Assembly (NCBI RefSeq): GCF_013283195.1
Contig: NZ_JABEKT010000001.1
Span: 1,550,099 to 1,614,098 of the forward strand
Length of the DNA: 64,000 nucleotides
Origin: Ensifer adhaerens
Lineage (GTDB): Bacteria > Pseudomonadota > Alphaproteobacteria > Rhizobiales > Rhizobiaceae
Direction: 5' to 3'
Part shown: piece by piece, positions 18,682 through 27,479 of the stretch
Position numbering within the stretch: the first letter of the stretch is position 1
Layout of the letters: the number at the start of each line of letters is the position of its first letter
Position numbers and translations under genes: made by a program
Notes under the pieces: model-generated
Database searches by the model: none
Seen by the model: only the letters and a program-made list of their open reading frames with translations
What the model was told of the DNA's origin: nothing

Positions 18682-19254
18682 ATGGAATTGATCCCTTTCG
18701 TTGGAGAGCCCCTCGCGCTGGACCTGATCAACACGCGTCCGTTGACCGGGGAAGGGCCCGTTGACCTTATCGGCGATGCGGATGGGCTTGCCGCGTGGGT
18801 AGAGCAGCAGGCGGGTCGGTTGCAGGACGCCTCTCTCTTGGTTTCCGGCAGGCTTTCCGTTGAAGAACTGGCTCTGGTGCATGCCGTGCGCGACCACGTG
18901 GCCTCGGCAGTCAGAAGCCTGATGGAAGGTCGGGATGTGGCGGCAGGCGATGTCGCCGGCCTCAATGCGGCTATGGCTGCAGCGCCGGTGACGCGGCGGC
19001 TGGATTGGAGGGATGCACCTGCGGTCAAAAGCGAAAGGGCGGGAAAATCAGGCGTCCAGCTGGCAGGTTTCCTGGCGGAGGATGCCGCCCTGTTGCTGGC
19101 GGGGCCGGATGCCGGGCTCATCCGCAAATGCGAGGCCGATGACTGCGTCATGCTGTTCGTCGGCAACAATGCCCGTCGGCGCTGGTGCTCGGCCGCCCGC
19201 TGCGGAAACCGGGTCCGCGTGTCGCGCTACTACAAGCGCAGCAAGTCGTCCTGA
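18682..19254 (+). CDS. CGNR zinc-finger transcriptional regulator (ABATE domain)
   Basis: A 190-residue protein with an N-terminal ABATE/RsfA-like stress-sensing domain (FVGEPLALDLINTRPL at residues 6-21) and a C-terminal CGNR zinc finger. The four Cys ligands are in CEADDC and WCSAARCGNR near residues 152-178. Such proteins are predicted ligand-responsive DNA-binding regulators. ATG 18682 is the only in-frame start and has only a weak ribosome binding site. It lies divergently next to the hydrolase and is the obvious candidate to bind the ATGCATTAGA repeats. Confidence 0.85.
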   Translation: MELIPFVGEPLALDLINTRPLTGEGPVDLIGDADGLAAWVEQQAGRLQDASLLVSGRLSVEELALVHAVRDHVASAVRSLMEGRDVAAGDVAGLNAAMAAAPVTRRLDWRDAPAVKSERAGKSGVQLAGFLAEDAALLLAGPDAGLIRKCEADDCVMLFVGNNARRRWCSAARCGNRVRVSRYYKRSKSS

Positions 19255-19517
19255 TCGGACGTGGTCTTTCCTTCCCCCATGCGCCGGCAACGGCGGGAAC
19301 ATTAGGAAAGGCAATCGTTGACGCAAATGGGAAAGTCCTTGCCGGAAAGACCCTATAGCCTGGAGGTGTCGTTGTCGTGCCAAGCGCGTCGACGGATCTG
19401 CAGGCCATTCGGTCCCTGTTGTTTTTGCGTTGGACCGGAGCCTGTTGACACGCGGCCGATCACTGCGGTGAGATCAGTCGTCCGACGGGACGTACCGCCA
19501 GAACAGAGGGAACAGAA

Positions 19518-20516
19518 ATGAACAAGCTTCTTGCAACGACTTGCCTGGCCGCCGGCCTTCTTGGCCTTGCCGGCACGGCCTCGGCAGCCGAATGCGGCGA
19601 CGTGACGATCGCCAACATGAACTGGCAGAGCGCCGAGGTTCTGGCGAGTGTCGACAAGATCATTCTGACGGAAGGCTATGGCTGCAACGCCGAGCTTGTC
19701 GTCGGCGATACCGTGCCGACGATCACCTCGATGATCGAAAAGGGCCAGCCCGACATTGCGCCGGAAGGCTGGGTGGATCTGCTGCCTGATGTTGTCAATC
19801 GCGGCCTTGAAGAAGGCAAGCTGGTCGGTGCCGCCGTGGCGCTTTCCGATGGCGCGGTGCAGGGCTGGTGGGTGCCGAAATATGTCGTCGACGCCAACCC
19901 CGATATCAAGACGATCGACGATGTGTTGAAGCACAAGGATCTCTTCCCTGATCCGGAAGACGCCAGCAAGGGCGCCGTCTTCAATGGCCCGCAAGGATGG
20001 GGCGGCACGGTTGTCACGACCCAGCTCTACAAGGCCTATGGCGGCGAGGCGGCCGGCTTCACGCTGGTCGATACCGGCTCGGCTGCGGGCCTCGATGGCT
20101 CGATTGCCAAGGCCTACGAGCGCAAGCAGGGTTGGGTCGGCTACTACTGGGCACCGACGGCACTTCTCGGCAAGTACGAGATGGTGAAGCTCGGCCACGG
20201 CGTCGAGGCTGATGCTGCGGAATGGAAACGCTGCAACACGGTTGCCGATTGCCCGGATCCGAAGAAGAACGACTGGCCGAAGGACAAGGTCCAGACGCTG
20301 GTAACCAAGACCTTTGCCGATCGCGCCGGTCCGGCCATGGACTACTTGAACAAGCGCGCCTGGACCAACGACACCGTCAATAAGCTGATGGCCTGGATGA
20401 CCGACAACCAGGCAAGCGGCGAGGAAGGTGCAAAGCACTTCCTCCAGGAAAACCCTGATATCTGGACCACCTGGGTCTCCCCTGACATTGCCGAGAAGGT
20501 CAAGGCCGCGCTTTGA
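19518..20516 (+). CDS. Glycine betaine/choline-type ABC transporter substrate-binding protein
   Basis: Periplasmic OpuAC-family binding protein of 332 residues. Residues 1-23 are a signal peptide ending TASA. The mature domain starts with the family pattern DVTIANMNWQSAEVLASVDK, and the Trp-rich segments (QGWWVPKY, GWVGYYWAPTA) could form the aromatic cage for a quaternary amine. The start follows an AGAGGGAACAGAA leader. A hairpin follows the stop, then the permease gene. Choline, glycine betaine or another betaine is possible; the sequence does not decide. Confidence 0.9.
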   Translation: MNKLLATTCLAAGLLGLAGTASAAECGDVTIANMNWQSAEVLASVDKIILTEGYGCNAELVVGDTVPTITSMIEKGQPDIAPEGWVDLLPDVVNRGLEEGKLVGAAVALSDGAVQGWWVPKYVVDANPDIKTIDDVLKHKDLFPDPEDASKGAVFNGPQGWGGTVVTTQLYKAYGGEAAGFTLVDTGSAAGLDGSIAKAYERKQGWVGYYWAPTALLGKYEMVKLGHGVEADAAEWKRCNTVADCPDPKKNDWPKDKVQTLVTKTFADRAGPAMDYLNKRAWTNDTVNKLMAWMTDNQASGEEGAKHFLQENPDIWTTWVSPDIAEKVKAAL

Positions 20517-20537
20517 TTGCCATCGACTGATGAAATC

Positions 20538-20570
20538 GGGCGGCGCACTGTTCCGTGCGCCGCCCTTTGG
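20538..20570 (+). terminator. Hairpin between binding protein and permease
   Basis: Perfect 11-bp stem GGGCGGCGCAC/GTGCGCCGCCC with a 6-base loop but only three T. It probably reduces read-through or stabilises the upstream mRNA end, so more binding protein than permease is made. Confidence 0.65.
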
Positions 20571-20634
20571 TTGATGGTTGGTGGACGCAAAACAAAAACA
20601 AGGTCGCCACCGTGGAAGAGTGAAGGGGAATGAA

Positions 20635-21522
20635 ATGGAATGGTTGACCCAATTTCCACATATGGATGACGACCGCCTGCGGGCATTGAAAAAGGCGATC
20701 GACGAGGGGTTTCGCACCTTCACGCGCGCCTATGGCGACGGCATTGAAGCGTTCTTCGAGCCGTTACAGTTCTTTCTGATCCAGTCGGAGCGCTTTATGA
20801 CGCGCACGCCCTGGCCGATCATCATCCTGCTGATTGCTGCTCTCGCCTGGTTTGCCAGCCGGAACTGGAAGATCGTCGCTGGCTGCGTCGGCACGCTGCT
20901 GCTCATCGGCTATTTCGACATGTGGGACGATACGATGAAGACGATCTCGATGATCTTCGTCTGTACCGTGCTGTCGATCGCCATCGGCATACCGCTCGGC
21001 ATCGTCATGTCGCGCTCTGACCGCGTCCAGAATGTGGTCAATCCGATCCTCGACGTGATGCAGACCATGCCGAGCTTCGTCTATCTGATCCCGGTAGTCA
21101 TGCTGCTCGGCATCGGAAAGGTGCCGGGGCTGATTGCCGTTGTTATCTACGCGATCCCGCCGATGATCCGGTTGACCAACCTCGGCATTCGCCTCGTCGA
21201 TAAGGATGTGCTGGAGGCGGCCGATGCGTTCGGCTCTTCCGGCTGGCAGAAACTGAAGAACGTGCAGATGCCCTTGGCGCTACCGACGATCATGGCCGGT
21301 ATCAACCAGACGATCATGATGGCGCTGGCCATGGTGGTCATCGCTTCGATGATCGGGGTTCAGGGGCTTGGGCAGCCGGTGCTGAAGGCGATCGCCAACC
21401 AGTATTTCACGCTCGGCATTTTCAACGGCCTGGCCATCGTCGGTATCGCGATCATCTTCGACCGCGTCAGTCAGGCCTACGGCCACCGGCTTCAGAAGCA
21501 TCGCGAGATCGTTCACGGCTGA
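20635..21522 (+). CDS. Glycine betaine/choline-type ABC transporter permease (ProW-like)
   Basis: Inner-membrane permease of 295 residues. After a hydrophilic N-terminal region of about 60 residues come six to seven helices. The cytoplasmic EAA loop (LEAADAFGSSGWQKLKNVQ, near residue 200) contacts the ATPase. ATG 20635 has AGGGGA upstream and is favoured over an earlier GTG at 20578. It belongs with the preceding binding protein. No ATPase gene follows: a strong terminator comes 23 bases later. The system must borrow an ATPase encoded elsewhere or be incomplete. Confidence 0.9.
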   Translation: MEWLTQFPHMDDDRLRALKKAIDEGFRTFTRAYGDGIEAFFEPLQFFLIQSERFMTRTPWPIIILLIAALAWFASRNWKIVAGCVGTLLLIGYFDMWDDTMKTISMIFVCTVLSIAIGIPLGIVMSRSDRVQNVVNPILDVMQTMPSFVYLIPVVMLLGIGKVPGLIAVVIYAIPPMIRLTNLGIRLVDKDVLEAADAFGSSGWQKLKNVQMPLALPTIMAGINQTIMMALAMVVIASMIGVQGLGQPVLKAIANQYFTLGIFNGLAIVGIAIIFDRVSQAYGHRLQKHREIVHG

Positions 21523-21544
21523 AAATGACGGCGCCAACAAACAA

Positions 21545-21579
21545 AGTGGCCCGGAAGCTGTCGCTTCCGGGCCATTTTT
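21545..21579. terminator. Bidirectional terminator
   Basis: Perfect 12-bp stem (21547-21558 with 21563-21574) and TGTC loop. TTTTT follows on the plus strand and a T-rich tail on the minus strand. It sits between the convergent permease and DMT transporter genes. Confidence 0.92.
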
Positions 21580-21591
21580 CGTTCCGACCCT

Positions 21592-22503
21592 TTACGGCTT
21601 GCGCGGTGAAAGGATGCCGGTCGAGAGCGCGACGCCGGCTGCCGTGATGATCGCGGCAACGATCTCGAATGGGCCGATCTCTTCGCCGAGAAGGACGGCA
21701 CCGCCGATCATCGCCAACACCGGCGTCAGTGCCGTGAAGGCGGCGGCCTGGGTTCCGCCGAGGCTGCGGACCGCGACACCATAGGCAACCATGGCGACGA
21801 GGCCCGAGAGAAGGCCCTGGCTGGTGATCTGCAAGGCGATCTCCTTCAATGGAACGCTGACAAGCGTGCTGCCGAAGATGCCGGCAAGCAGCAGGTGGAT
21901 GAGGAACGACCAGACCGCAATCAGTGCGCTGCCTTCGAGCGGGCTGAGGCCGGAACGCCGGAAGGCGTGGGTATAGATTGCCCAGAGCGTGGCTGCAGCC
22001 GGGAGCAGCGCGTAGCCGGCCCAGCCGGTGCCGGTGGTGCCGACAAGGCTGCGGGCAAGCAGGAGGGCGACGCCGGCGACGATCGCGGCAAAACCGGCGA
22101 TACGCATGCGGTCGGGCCGCTCACCGAAAACGGTAATGCCGATCAGTGCCGTTGCCAGCGGCATCGAGCCCCCGAGCAGCACGCCGACCGAAGATGCGGG
22201 TGTGGCATGAATGGCAAAGGCTGCGACCTGGAAGAACAGCGCGCCGGAGCCCGCGACCATCAGGATGAGCAGGAGCGCCGGCAGCTTGGCCGGTAGCAAC
22301 CCGGTCTTCAGCCACACCGGTGTGAGGACCAGTGCTGGAATGCCGTAGCGGATAAGGCCAAGGTCTATCGTGCCGAGCGCGGTGCCGGCGGTGTGTCGTG
22401 TCGCAAGAATCCACCCGGCCCAGATCAGCACGGTGATGAAGGCGCCGGCATAGCCGGTGGCGACGGGTGCGGTGGTGCCGCGATCGAGTGTGAGCGCAAC
22501 CAT
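21592..22503 (-). CDS. DMT-superfamily (EamA) transporter
   Basis: A 303-residue permease with ten helices in two EamA repeats. Characteristic segments are FITVLIWAGWILATRHTAG and the later TALTPVLAMIGGAVLLGE before the last helix. Start at ATG 22503 has GGGAAGGA eight bases upstream; the longer frame lacks one. It is divergent from an Lrp/AsnC regulator, the usual arrangement for an amino acid exporter controlled by its neighbour. The exported substrate is inferred only. Confidence 0.87.
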   Translation of the reverse strand: MVALTLDRGTTAPVATGYAGAFITVLIWAGWILATRHTAGTALGTIDLGLIRYGIPALVLTPVWLKTGLLPAKLPALLLILMVAGSGALFFQVAAFAIHATPASSVGVLLGGSMPLATALIGITVFGERPDRMRIAGFAAIVAGVALLLARSLVGTTGTGWAGYALLPAAATLWAIYTHAFRRSGLSPLEGSALIAVWSFLIHLLLAGIFGSTLVSVPLKEIALQITSQGLLSGLVAMVAYGVAVRSLGGTQAAAFTALTPVLAMIGGAVLLGEEIGPFEIVAAIITAAGVALSTGILSPRKP

Positions 22504-22653
22504 CTGATTTTCCTTCCCGAATTGGATGCCCGTCGTTATCGGGGTTGGGAAGAAGATTACTGCCAATGGGCAAGGCATGTCCTTGCGATTTATGCTCGAA
22601 ATGGCCTATGGTGCGCAATCATGTGCCAAAATGGCCTCATTGGAACGTCAGCT

Positions 22654-23121
22654 ATGCCAAATCTGGATAAATTCGATCTCGCGATTCTCAAGATCCTACA
22701 GGAGGATGCGCGGGCAACGAACGTGGAGATTGCCGAACGTGTCAATCTGTCGCCGTCTCCTTGCCTGCGGCGTATCCGAAATCTGGAGAAATCTGGCATC
22801 CTGCGTGGCTATCGGGCTGACATCGACCGCAAGGAGGTGGGGCTTGGGCTGACCGTTTTCGTGGAGATCAAGGTCGGCCAGCACAGCCGCGAGAATGCCC
22901 AGCGTCAGCAGGAGGCACTGCTTGCCATTCCCGAGGTCGTATCCTGCTTCCTGATTTCAGGAAATGCCGATTTCCTGGCTGAAGTCGTCGTCGAGGACCT
23001 ATCGGCCTATGAGACTTTGCTGACGGAGACGTTGCTGGCGATGCCCGGCGTGACGGACATTCGCTCCAATTTCGCCATCCGCTCGATTAAGACGGGCGGC
23101 CCGCTGAAGCTGCCGGAGTAG
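22654..23121 (+). CDS. Lrp/AsnC-family transcriptional regulator
   Basis: A 155-residue regulator. The N-terminal winged helix (LDKFDLAILKILQEDARA, then the recognition helix in SPSPCLRRIRNLEKSGI) lies at residues 3-60. The C-terminal RAM/AsnC ligand domain follows (GLGLTVFVEIKVGQHS through FLAEVVVEDLSAYE). Such proteins bind an amino acid and control transport or catabolism. The ATG at 22654 begins the conserved region; earlier in-frame codons add nothing family-like. It is divergent from the DMT exporter, which is its probable target along with itself. Confidence 0.92.
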   Translation: MPNLDKFDLAILKILQEDARATNVEIAERVNLSPSPCLRRIRNLEKSGILRGYRADIDRKEVGLGLTVFVEIKVGQHSRENAQRQQEALLAIPEVVSCFLISGNADFLAEVVVEDLSAYETLLTETLLAMPGVTDIRSNFAIRSIKTGGPLKLPE

Positions 23122-23274
23122 GGCTGAAAGCAGGTCGGCGATAGCGAAACCGGGCTCCCATCTCCCGCAGGCGGCAGGTTAAGTTTTTGTAAGGCACTGG
23201 AAACGGCGCCGATTGCGCTTATCTCATCGCGGTGGCCGCCCCCGTGTCACGGCAATGGAGCCAGTAAGCCTTTC

Positions 23275-24186
23275 ATGAAAATCAAAGCGATCTTCAATCG
23301 GGACGGTGGAACCTTCCGAACGACGGACATGACGGCCTATGGCAGCAAGGTTGAGGCAATCTTTCGCGACGCCGGCCACCAGATCGAGATCGCGACCGTC
23401 TCGGGTGCCGAGATGCAGCAGGCACTCGAAAAGACCTGCAGGCGCGACGATCTCGACGCGATCGTCGCTGGTGGCGGCGATGGCACGATTTCGGCAGCCG
23501 CCGGTGTAGCCTGGAAAACCGGCATGCCGCTTGGCGTCGTCCCGGCCGGGACGATGAACCTTTTTGCGCGCACACTGAAATTGCCGCTCGATATCTGGAA
23601 GGCGCCGGAGGTTCTGGCGCAGGGCACGATCATCGATGGCGACATCGGCAGCGCCGACGGCCGCGCCTTCGTGCACCAGTTTTCGATGGGGCTGCACGCG
23701 CGCATGGTGCGTTATCGTGAGTCGTTCAGCTTTCGATCGCGGCTGGGCAAGATTACGGCCAGCACGCGCGCTGCCGTCGGGGTCATCCTCAATCCGCCGG
23801 ATTTCGAGATCGAGTTCGACGTGGATGGCCATCATGAAAGCCGCCACGTCTCGGCGGTGTCCGTGTCGAACAATCCGTTCGGGCGCGATACGCTGATGTA
23901 TGCGGACGATGTGACGGCCGGCCACCTCGGTTTCTACACTGCGCCGCCTCTCAGCCCGCCCGGCGTTGCCAAGCTGGCGCTCGACGTGCTGCGTGGCAAG
24001 TTTCGCGACAATCCCGTGATTACGGAAATGAGCGGCCATGCGCTGGATCTGCATTTCCCCAAGGTTGATCGGAAGATCAATTGCGTGATTGATGGCGAAC
24101 TTCTGCCGATGGGGCGGGACGTCGCTCTAAGGATCCATCCGGGCGAACTGAAATTGCTCGTCGGTGCCGATAGGCCTGGTTCTTAA
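23275..24186 (+). CDS. Diacylglycerol/lipid kinase family protein
   Basis: A 303-residue DAGK-catalytic-domain protein. The nucleotide motif AGGGDGTISAAAG (residues 63-75) and the following PLGVVPAGTMNLFARTL are typical. A C-terminal beta domain ends with VIDGELLPMGRDVAL. Related bacterial enzymes (YegS, DgkB types) phosphorylate lipids such as diacylglycerol or sphingosine-like bases using ATP. The lipid substrate is not identifiable. It is an isolated gene following the Lrp regulator by 153 bases. Confidence 0.9.
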   Translation: MKIKAIFNRDGGTFRTTDMTAYGSKVEAIFRDAGHQIEIATVSGAEMQQALEKTCRRDDLDAIVAGGGDGTISAAAGVAWKTGMPLGVVPAGTMNLFARTLKLPLDIWKAPEVLAQGTIIDGDIGSADGRAFVHQFSMGLHARMVRYRESFSFRSRLGKITASTRAAVGVILNPPDFEIEFDVDGHHESRHVSAVSVSNNPFGRDTLMYADDVTAGHLGFYTAPPLSPPGVAKLALDVLRGKFRDNPVITEMSGHALDLHFPKVDRKINCVIDGELLPMGRDVALRIHPGELKLLVGADRPGS

Positions 24187-24390
24187 GCCTGGGCCGGTCC
24201 GTGACCCCGGGCCAATCCATCGCTCCGGGGCTCGGCCGACGCACCTGAGGCAGCCGATGCTGTCGTCGTTCTCGTCCTTGCCGTATGGCGCGGGAGCAAT
24301 TGGCCGGCGCCAACTTCCATTTGCCATGCATCGCGTCCGCTGTCGCGGACACGATGCAGCTCTGAAGAAAGCCGGAAGGGTCGTTGCCGT

Positions 24391-25893
24391 CTACTGGAAC
24401 GACGTCTCGTAAAAGCTTCTGAGCTTGCGGGAATGCAGCTTTTCGGGCGGCATCGAAGCCAGCTTCTGCAGAGCCAGAATGCCGATCTTCAGATGTTGGC
24501 TGACCTGCGTCCGATAGAAGGTCGTGGCCATTCCCGGAAGCTTGAGCTCGCCGTGCAGCGGTTTGTCGGAAACGCAAAGCAGGGTGCCGTAGGGTACCCG
24601 GAAGCGGAAGCCGTTGGCAGCGATCGTCGCCGATTCCATGTCGAGCGCGATGGCGCGCGCCTGAGACAGGCGCTTGACCGGTCCGCGCTGGTCGCGCAGT
24701 TCCCAGTTGCGATTGTCGATGGTGGCGACGGTGCCGGTGCGCATGATCTGCTTGAGATCATAGTCGCGGTAGCCGGTGACTTCGGCGACGGCGTCCTGCA
24801 GCGCCACCTGAACCTCGGCAAGTGCCGGCAGTGGGATCCAGACCGGCAGGTCGTCGTCCAGCACATGGTCTTCGCGCATGTAGGCATGGGCAAGCACATA
24901 ATCGCCGAGGCGCTGGCTGTTCCTGAGACCGGCGCAATGCCCGAGCATCAGCCAGACGTGCGGGCGCAGCACGGCGATATGGTCCGTGATCGTCTTGGCG
25001 TTGGACGGGCCGACGCCGATATTGACCATTGTGATGCCGCCATGGCCCTTCTTCTTCAGATGGTAGGCGGGCATCTGCGGCAGGCGGGCGAGCGTATAAT
25101 CCGTTTCGGGCTTGTCGGCGCCGGCGGGCGTTATGATGTTGCCGGGTTCGACGAAGGCCGTGTAGCCATTGCCGCCTTCCGCCATCTGCTGGCGTGCCCA
25201 GGCGCAGAACTCGTCGATATAGAACTGGTAGTTGGTGAACAGCACGAAGTTCTGGAAGTGCGTCGCGCTCGTGGCCGTATAGTGGCTGAGGCGGGCCAGA
25301 GAATAGTCGATGCGCTGGGCTGTAAACGGTGCCAGCGGCGAGGGTTCGCCCGGGCCCGGTTCATAGGAGCCGTTGGCGATCTCGTCGTCAGTCGTCGTCA
25401 GGTCCGGCGCGTCGAACAGGTCGCGCAACGGAATATCGATGGAATCGCCGGCCGATGCTTCGACGTGCGCGCCTTCCCCAAACGCAAAATGCAGCGGGAT
25501 CGGGGTCGAGGATTCCGACACGGTGACGCCGAGGCCGTGATTGCGCATCAGGTGCCCCAACTGTTCCTTCAGATAGTGCCGGAACAGTTTCGGTCGCGTG
25601 ATCGTCGTGGTGTAAACGCCCGGTGCGCTGACATATCCGTATGACAGGCGGGAATCGACATGGCCGAAGCTGCTGGTTTCGATGCTGACCTGTGGGTAGC
25701 AGGCGCGATAGCGCGTCATCGGAACGCCGTTCTTGCCCAGCCCCTCGAAAGCCTCTGTGAGGAACCGGGTATTGCGATCGTAAAGTGCCTCCAGGCAATC
25801 AACCGCGGCCGCCGGATCTTCGAAGAACTGCGGCTCGAACGGGTCGGGTGTGGACACGGAAAGGACGGAGTGTGAAGAGATTCGCTTGTTCAT
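24391..25893 (-). CDS. amn: AMP nucleosidase
   Basis: Hydrolyses AMP to adenine and ribose 5-phosphate, helping to set adenylate levels. The 500-residue length matches Amn. An N-terminal AMP nucleosidase domain (about 20-190) precedes the phosphorylase-like catalytic domain with VNIGVGPSNAKTITDHIAVL, WLMLGHCAGLRNSQ and the DMESATIAANGFR segment that holds the ribose-binding Glu. No Shine-Dalgarno is seen. Instead a TATAAT lies five bases before ATG, suggesting a leaderless mRNA. Confidence 0.95.
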   Translation of the reverse strand: MNKRISSHSVLSVSTPDPFEPQFFEDPAAAVDCLEALYDRNTRFLTEAFEGLGKNGVPMTRYRACYPQVSIETSSFGHVDSRLSYGYVSAPGVYTTTITRPKLFRHYLKEQLGHLMRNHGLGVTVSESSTPIPLHFAFGEGAHVEASAGDSIDIPLRDLFDAPDLTTTDDEIANGSYEPGPGEPSPLAPFTAQRIDYSLARLSHYTATSATHFQNFVLFTNYQFYIDEFCAWARQQMAEGGNGYTAFVEPGNIITPAGADKPETDYTLARLPQMPAYHLKKKGHGGITMVNIGVGPSNAKTITDHIAVLRPHVWLMLGHCAGLRNSQRLGDYVLAHAYMREDHVLDDDLPVWIPLPALAEVQVALQDAVAEVTGYRDYDLKQIMRTGTVATIDNRNWELRDQRGPVKRLSQARAIALDMESATIAANGFRFRVPYGTLLCVSDKPLHGELKLPGMATTFYRTQVSQHLKIGILALQKLASMPPEKLHSRKLRSFYETSFQ

Positions 25894-25898
25894 GTCGC

Positions 25899-25926
25899 AT
25901 TATAGGCTGCGGCTTCTGACAAGCAA
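25899..25926 (-). promoter_or_regulatory. Sigma-70-type promoter overlapping the amn start
   Basis: On the minus strand TTGCTT (25926-25921), a 16-base spacer and TATAAT (25904-25899) stand immediately before ATG 25893. The predicted transcription start falls within one or two bases of the A of ATG. Confidence 0.6.
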
Positions 25927-25969
25927 ACGACAAGATGCGGCATGCACAACCGCACCGATCAGAACAACT

Positions 25970-26290
25970 TTAGCGCGGTCCGGCGAGAATGATGGTGCTG
26001 CCGACGAGGGCGACGGCCATTCCGGTCAGATCCCAGCGATCGGGCTTGATGCCTTCGGCGAGCCACAGCCATAGAAGCGACGCGGCGATATAGACCCCGC
26101 CATAGGCGGCATAGGCGCGGCCGGCCGCCTCGCTGTCGATCAAGGTCAGCAGCCAGGCAAACAGCGCCAGCGACGCCACGCCCGGGATCAGCCACCAGAT
26201 CGGCCTGTCGAGTTTCAGCCAGGCCCAAAAGGCGAAGCATCCGGCAATCTCGGCAAGGGCAGCAAGCGAATAGACGGCATAGGCTGGCAT
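25970..26290 (-). CDS. YnfA-family small membrane protein
   Basis: A 106-residue protein of four hydrophobic helices with the YnfA/UPF0060 signature pieces [14 protein letters not shown] and [16 protein letters not shown]. The family is related to small multidrug-resistance proteins, but physiological transport is not established for most members. It stands alone upstream of amn in the same direction, with about 75 bases between them. Confidence 0.93.
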   Translation of the reverse strand: MPAYAVYSLAALAEIAGCFAFWAWLKLDRPIWWLIPGVASLALFAWLLTLIDSEAAGRAYAAYGGVYIAASLLWLWLAEGIKPDRWDLTGMAVALVGSTIILAGPR

Positions 26291-26352
26291 AGATGGCGGA
26301 TCCTTTCACGCGTGAAAGGACAGGAAGGCGTTTGGCGATGCAAGAGAGGAAG

Positions 26353-26380
26353 GCAAAATAAAAGGCGCTGGTGGCGCCTT
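26353..26380 (-). terminator. Terminator after the small-ORF pair
   Basis: 7-bp perfect stem AAGGCGC/GCGCCTT with a 5-base loop, followed on the minus strand by TTATTTT. It lies directly after the stop of the 58-residue ORF and supports a real transcript there. Confidence 0.8.
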
Positions 26381-26383
26381 CGG

Positions 26384-26560
26384 TCAGCTCATGGATTGGC
26401 GCTGCAGCGTCACGAAGAGAACGAGGCCGGCGCCCTGCTTGCCGATGCCGAGGCCGTTGGCCTTGCTATAGGCGAGCGCCCCAACCGGCGCCATCAGCAG
26501 GCTGGCAAGTGCAAGAACACGCAGCGAGAGAAAGGCGGAGGTGGAAAGGGCGGCCAGCAT
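26384..26560 (-). CDS. Small membrane or secreted protein (58 aa)
   Basis: Begins MLAALSTSAFLSLRVLALAS. A hydrophobic segment at about residues 9-29 ends in GALA and could be a signal peptide, and a second short hydrophobic stretch follows (GAGLVLFVTL). Ribosome binding site GGAGA lies 8 bases before ATG. It starts 13 bases after the stop of the neighbouring small ORF and ends next to a terminator, so the two form a tiny operon. No family recognised. Confidence 0.6.
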   Translation of the reverse strand: MLAALSTSAFLSLRVLALASLLMAPVGALAYSKANGLGIGKQGAGLVLFVTLQRQSMS

Positions 26561-26573
26561 GTCGGTCTCTCCG

Positions 26574-26747
26574 TTAGAGCTTGGCTTGGCAGTATTGCGC
26601 CGTATGCGCGGTGCAATCGGTCAGCGAGCCGAGATAGGTGTTGGTGCGGCGACGTTCGGTGTCTGCACTGACTGCGGCTGCAAGGGTCATCGCGAAAACA
26701 ACCATCAGAAGGCTGATAATAGTGAGGCGCCGAGCAAGAATGTCCAT
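26574..26747 (-). CDS. Small secreted protein (57 aa)
   Basis: Begins MDILARRLTIISLLMVVFAM; residues 1-28 look like a signal peptide cleaved after VSA. The mature part is about 29 residues, basic at first (DTERRRTNTY), with two cysteines (C45 and C53) that could form a disulfide in the periplasm. First gene of a two-ORF transcript. Function unknown. Confidence 0.6.
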   Translation of the reverse strand: MDILARRLTIISLLMVVFAMTLAAAVSADTERRRTNTYLGSLTDCTAHTAQYCQAKL

Positions 26748-26945
26748 GGTTCTGTCCGTTGGTCTGGAGGCGGTTCAAATCGATTGAGTGGGTTTTCGCA
26801 CAACCAAACTGAACTCTTGCTGATATCGCCGTTCATCTGGCGTTCATCTTGCGATTGATGTCGCCGTCATTCTCGCGGGTAGGGCGCGGCAAACGCGGTA
26901 ATCAGGCAGTGGGTGGTGTTGGGTTGACGGCTCGATGGGCCCGTC

Positions 26946-26981
26946 CTTGCAAAAACAAAACCCGCCGAAAATCTCGGCGGG
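26946..26981 (-). terminator. Terminator downstream of DUF2147 gene
   Basis: 8-bp stem CCCGCCGA/TCGGCGGG with a short A/T loop. Minus-strand reading gives a following TTTTGTTTTTG tail. It lies about 155 bases past the DUF2147 stop, which is unusually far. Confidence 0.7.
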
Positions 26982-27137
26982 CTTGTCGATGATCGGAGGG
27001 CATCTGAGGGGCACCCATTTTAGAAGGATCGTTCCTGGAGAATCCCGCTCTTCAATAGATTCACCGAAGGCCGATCGGGTACTTTGGAATTCAAGTACCG
27101 GAGCGTGCTTTGTGCGCCCTTCTGAAGGCCCGGCGGT

Positions 27138-27479
27138 CTAGAGGCGCGACCAGGTCTGCGTTTTGCAGAGAACCTTGAGCACGCATCCCTTCATCTTTAG
27201 CGAGTTGCCGTCGACCGCACCGGAGCCGCTATAGGTCTTGTCGGTTTCCGGATCGGTGATTTCCCCGGAATAGTTGCCGCCCGTGCCGGTCAGGTTGCCG
27301 ATCCGCTTGCCGATGAATTTGCCGGTCTTCAACGTGACGCAGTAGGCGCCGCCGCAAGGGGCGATTTCGGCCGTCGCGCCGGTTGCGGTCTTCCAGTTGC
27401 CGACGATCGGTTCGGCGGCAGCAGCCGTTCCGGCAACGCCGACAGCGAGAGCCGCTGTCATGATCAAGGTACGTATCAT
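27138..27479 (-). CDS. DUF2147 family secreted protein
   Basis: A 113-residue exported protein. The signal peptide is residues 1-22 (MIRTLIMTAALAVGV, cut after TAAA). The mature part shows DUF2147 landmarks: PIVGNWKTATGATAEIAPCG at the start, GKRIGNLT in the middle and LKMKGCVLKVLCKTQTWSR at the end, with four cysteines. The family is predicted to form a lipocalin-like barrel of unknown function. A TTACG-N4-CGTAA inverted repeat lies about 105 bases upstream. Confidence 0.85.
   Translation of the reverse strand: MIRTLIMTAALAVGVAGTAAAAEPIVGNWKTATGATAEIAPCGGAYCVTLKTGKFIGKRIGNLTGTGGNYSGEITDPETDKTYSGSGAVDGNSLKMKGCVLKVLCKTQTWSRL

Noticed and set aside
19445..19470. TTGACA followed by a TCAC-TGCG-GTGA palindrome before the betaine-binding protein gene
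   Set aside because: No convincing -10 element at the right spacing; the palindrome is too short to call an operator.
24330..24360. GTCCGC-TGTC-GCGGAC hairpin after amn
   Set aside because: Strong stem but no T tail on either strand, so not called a terminator.
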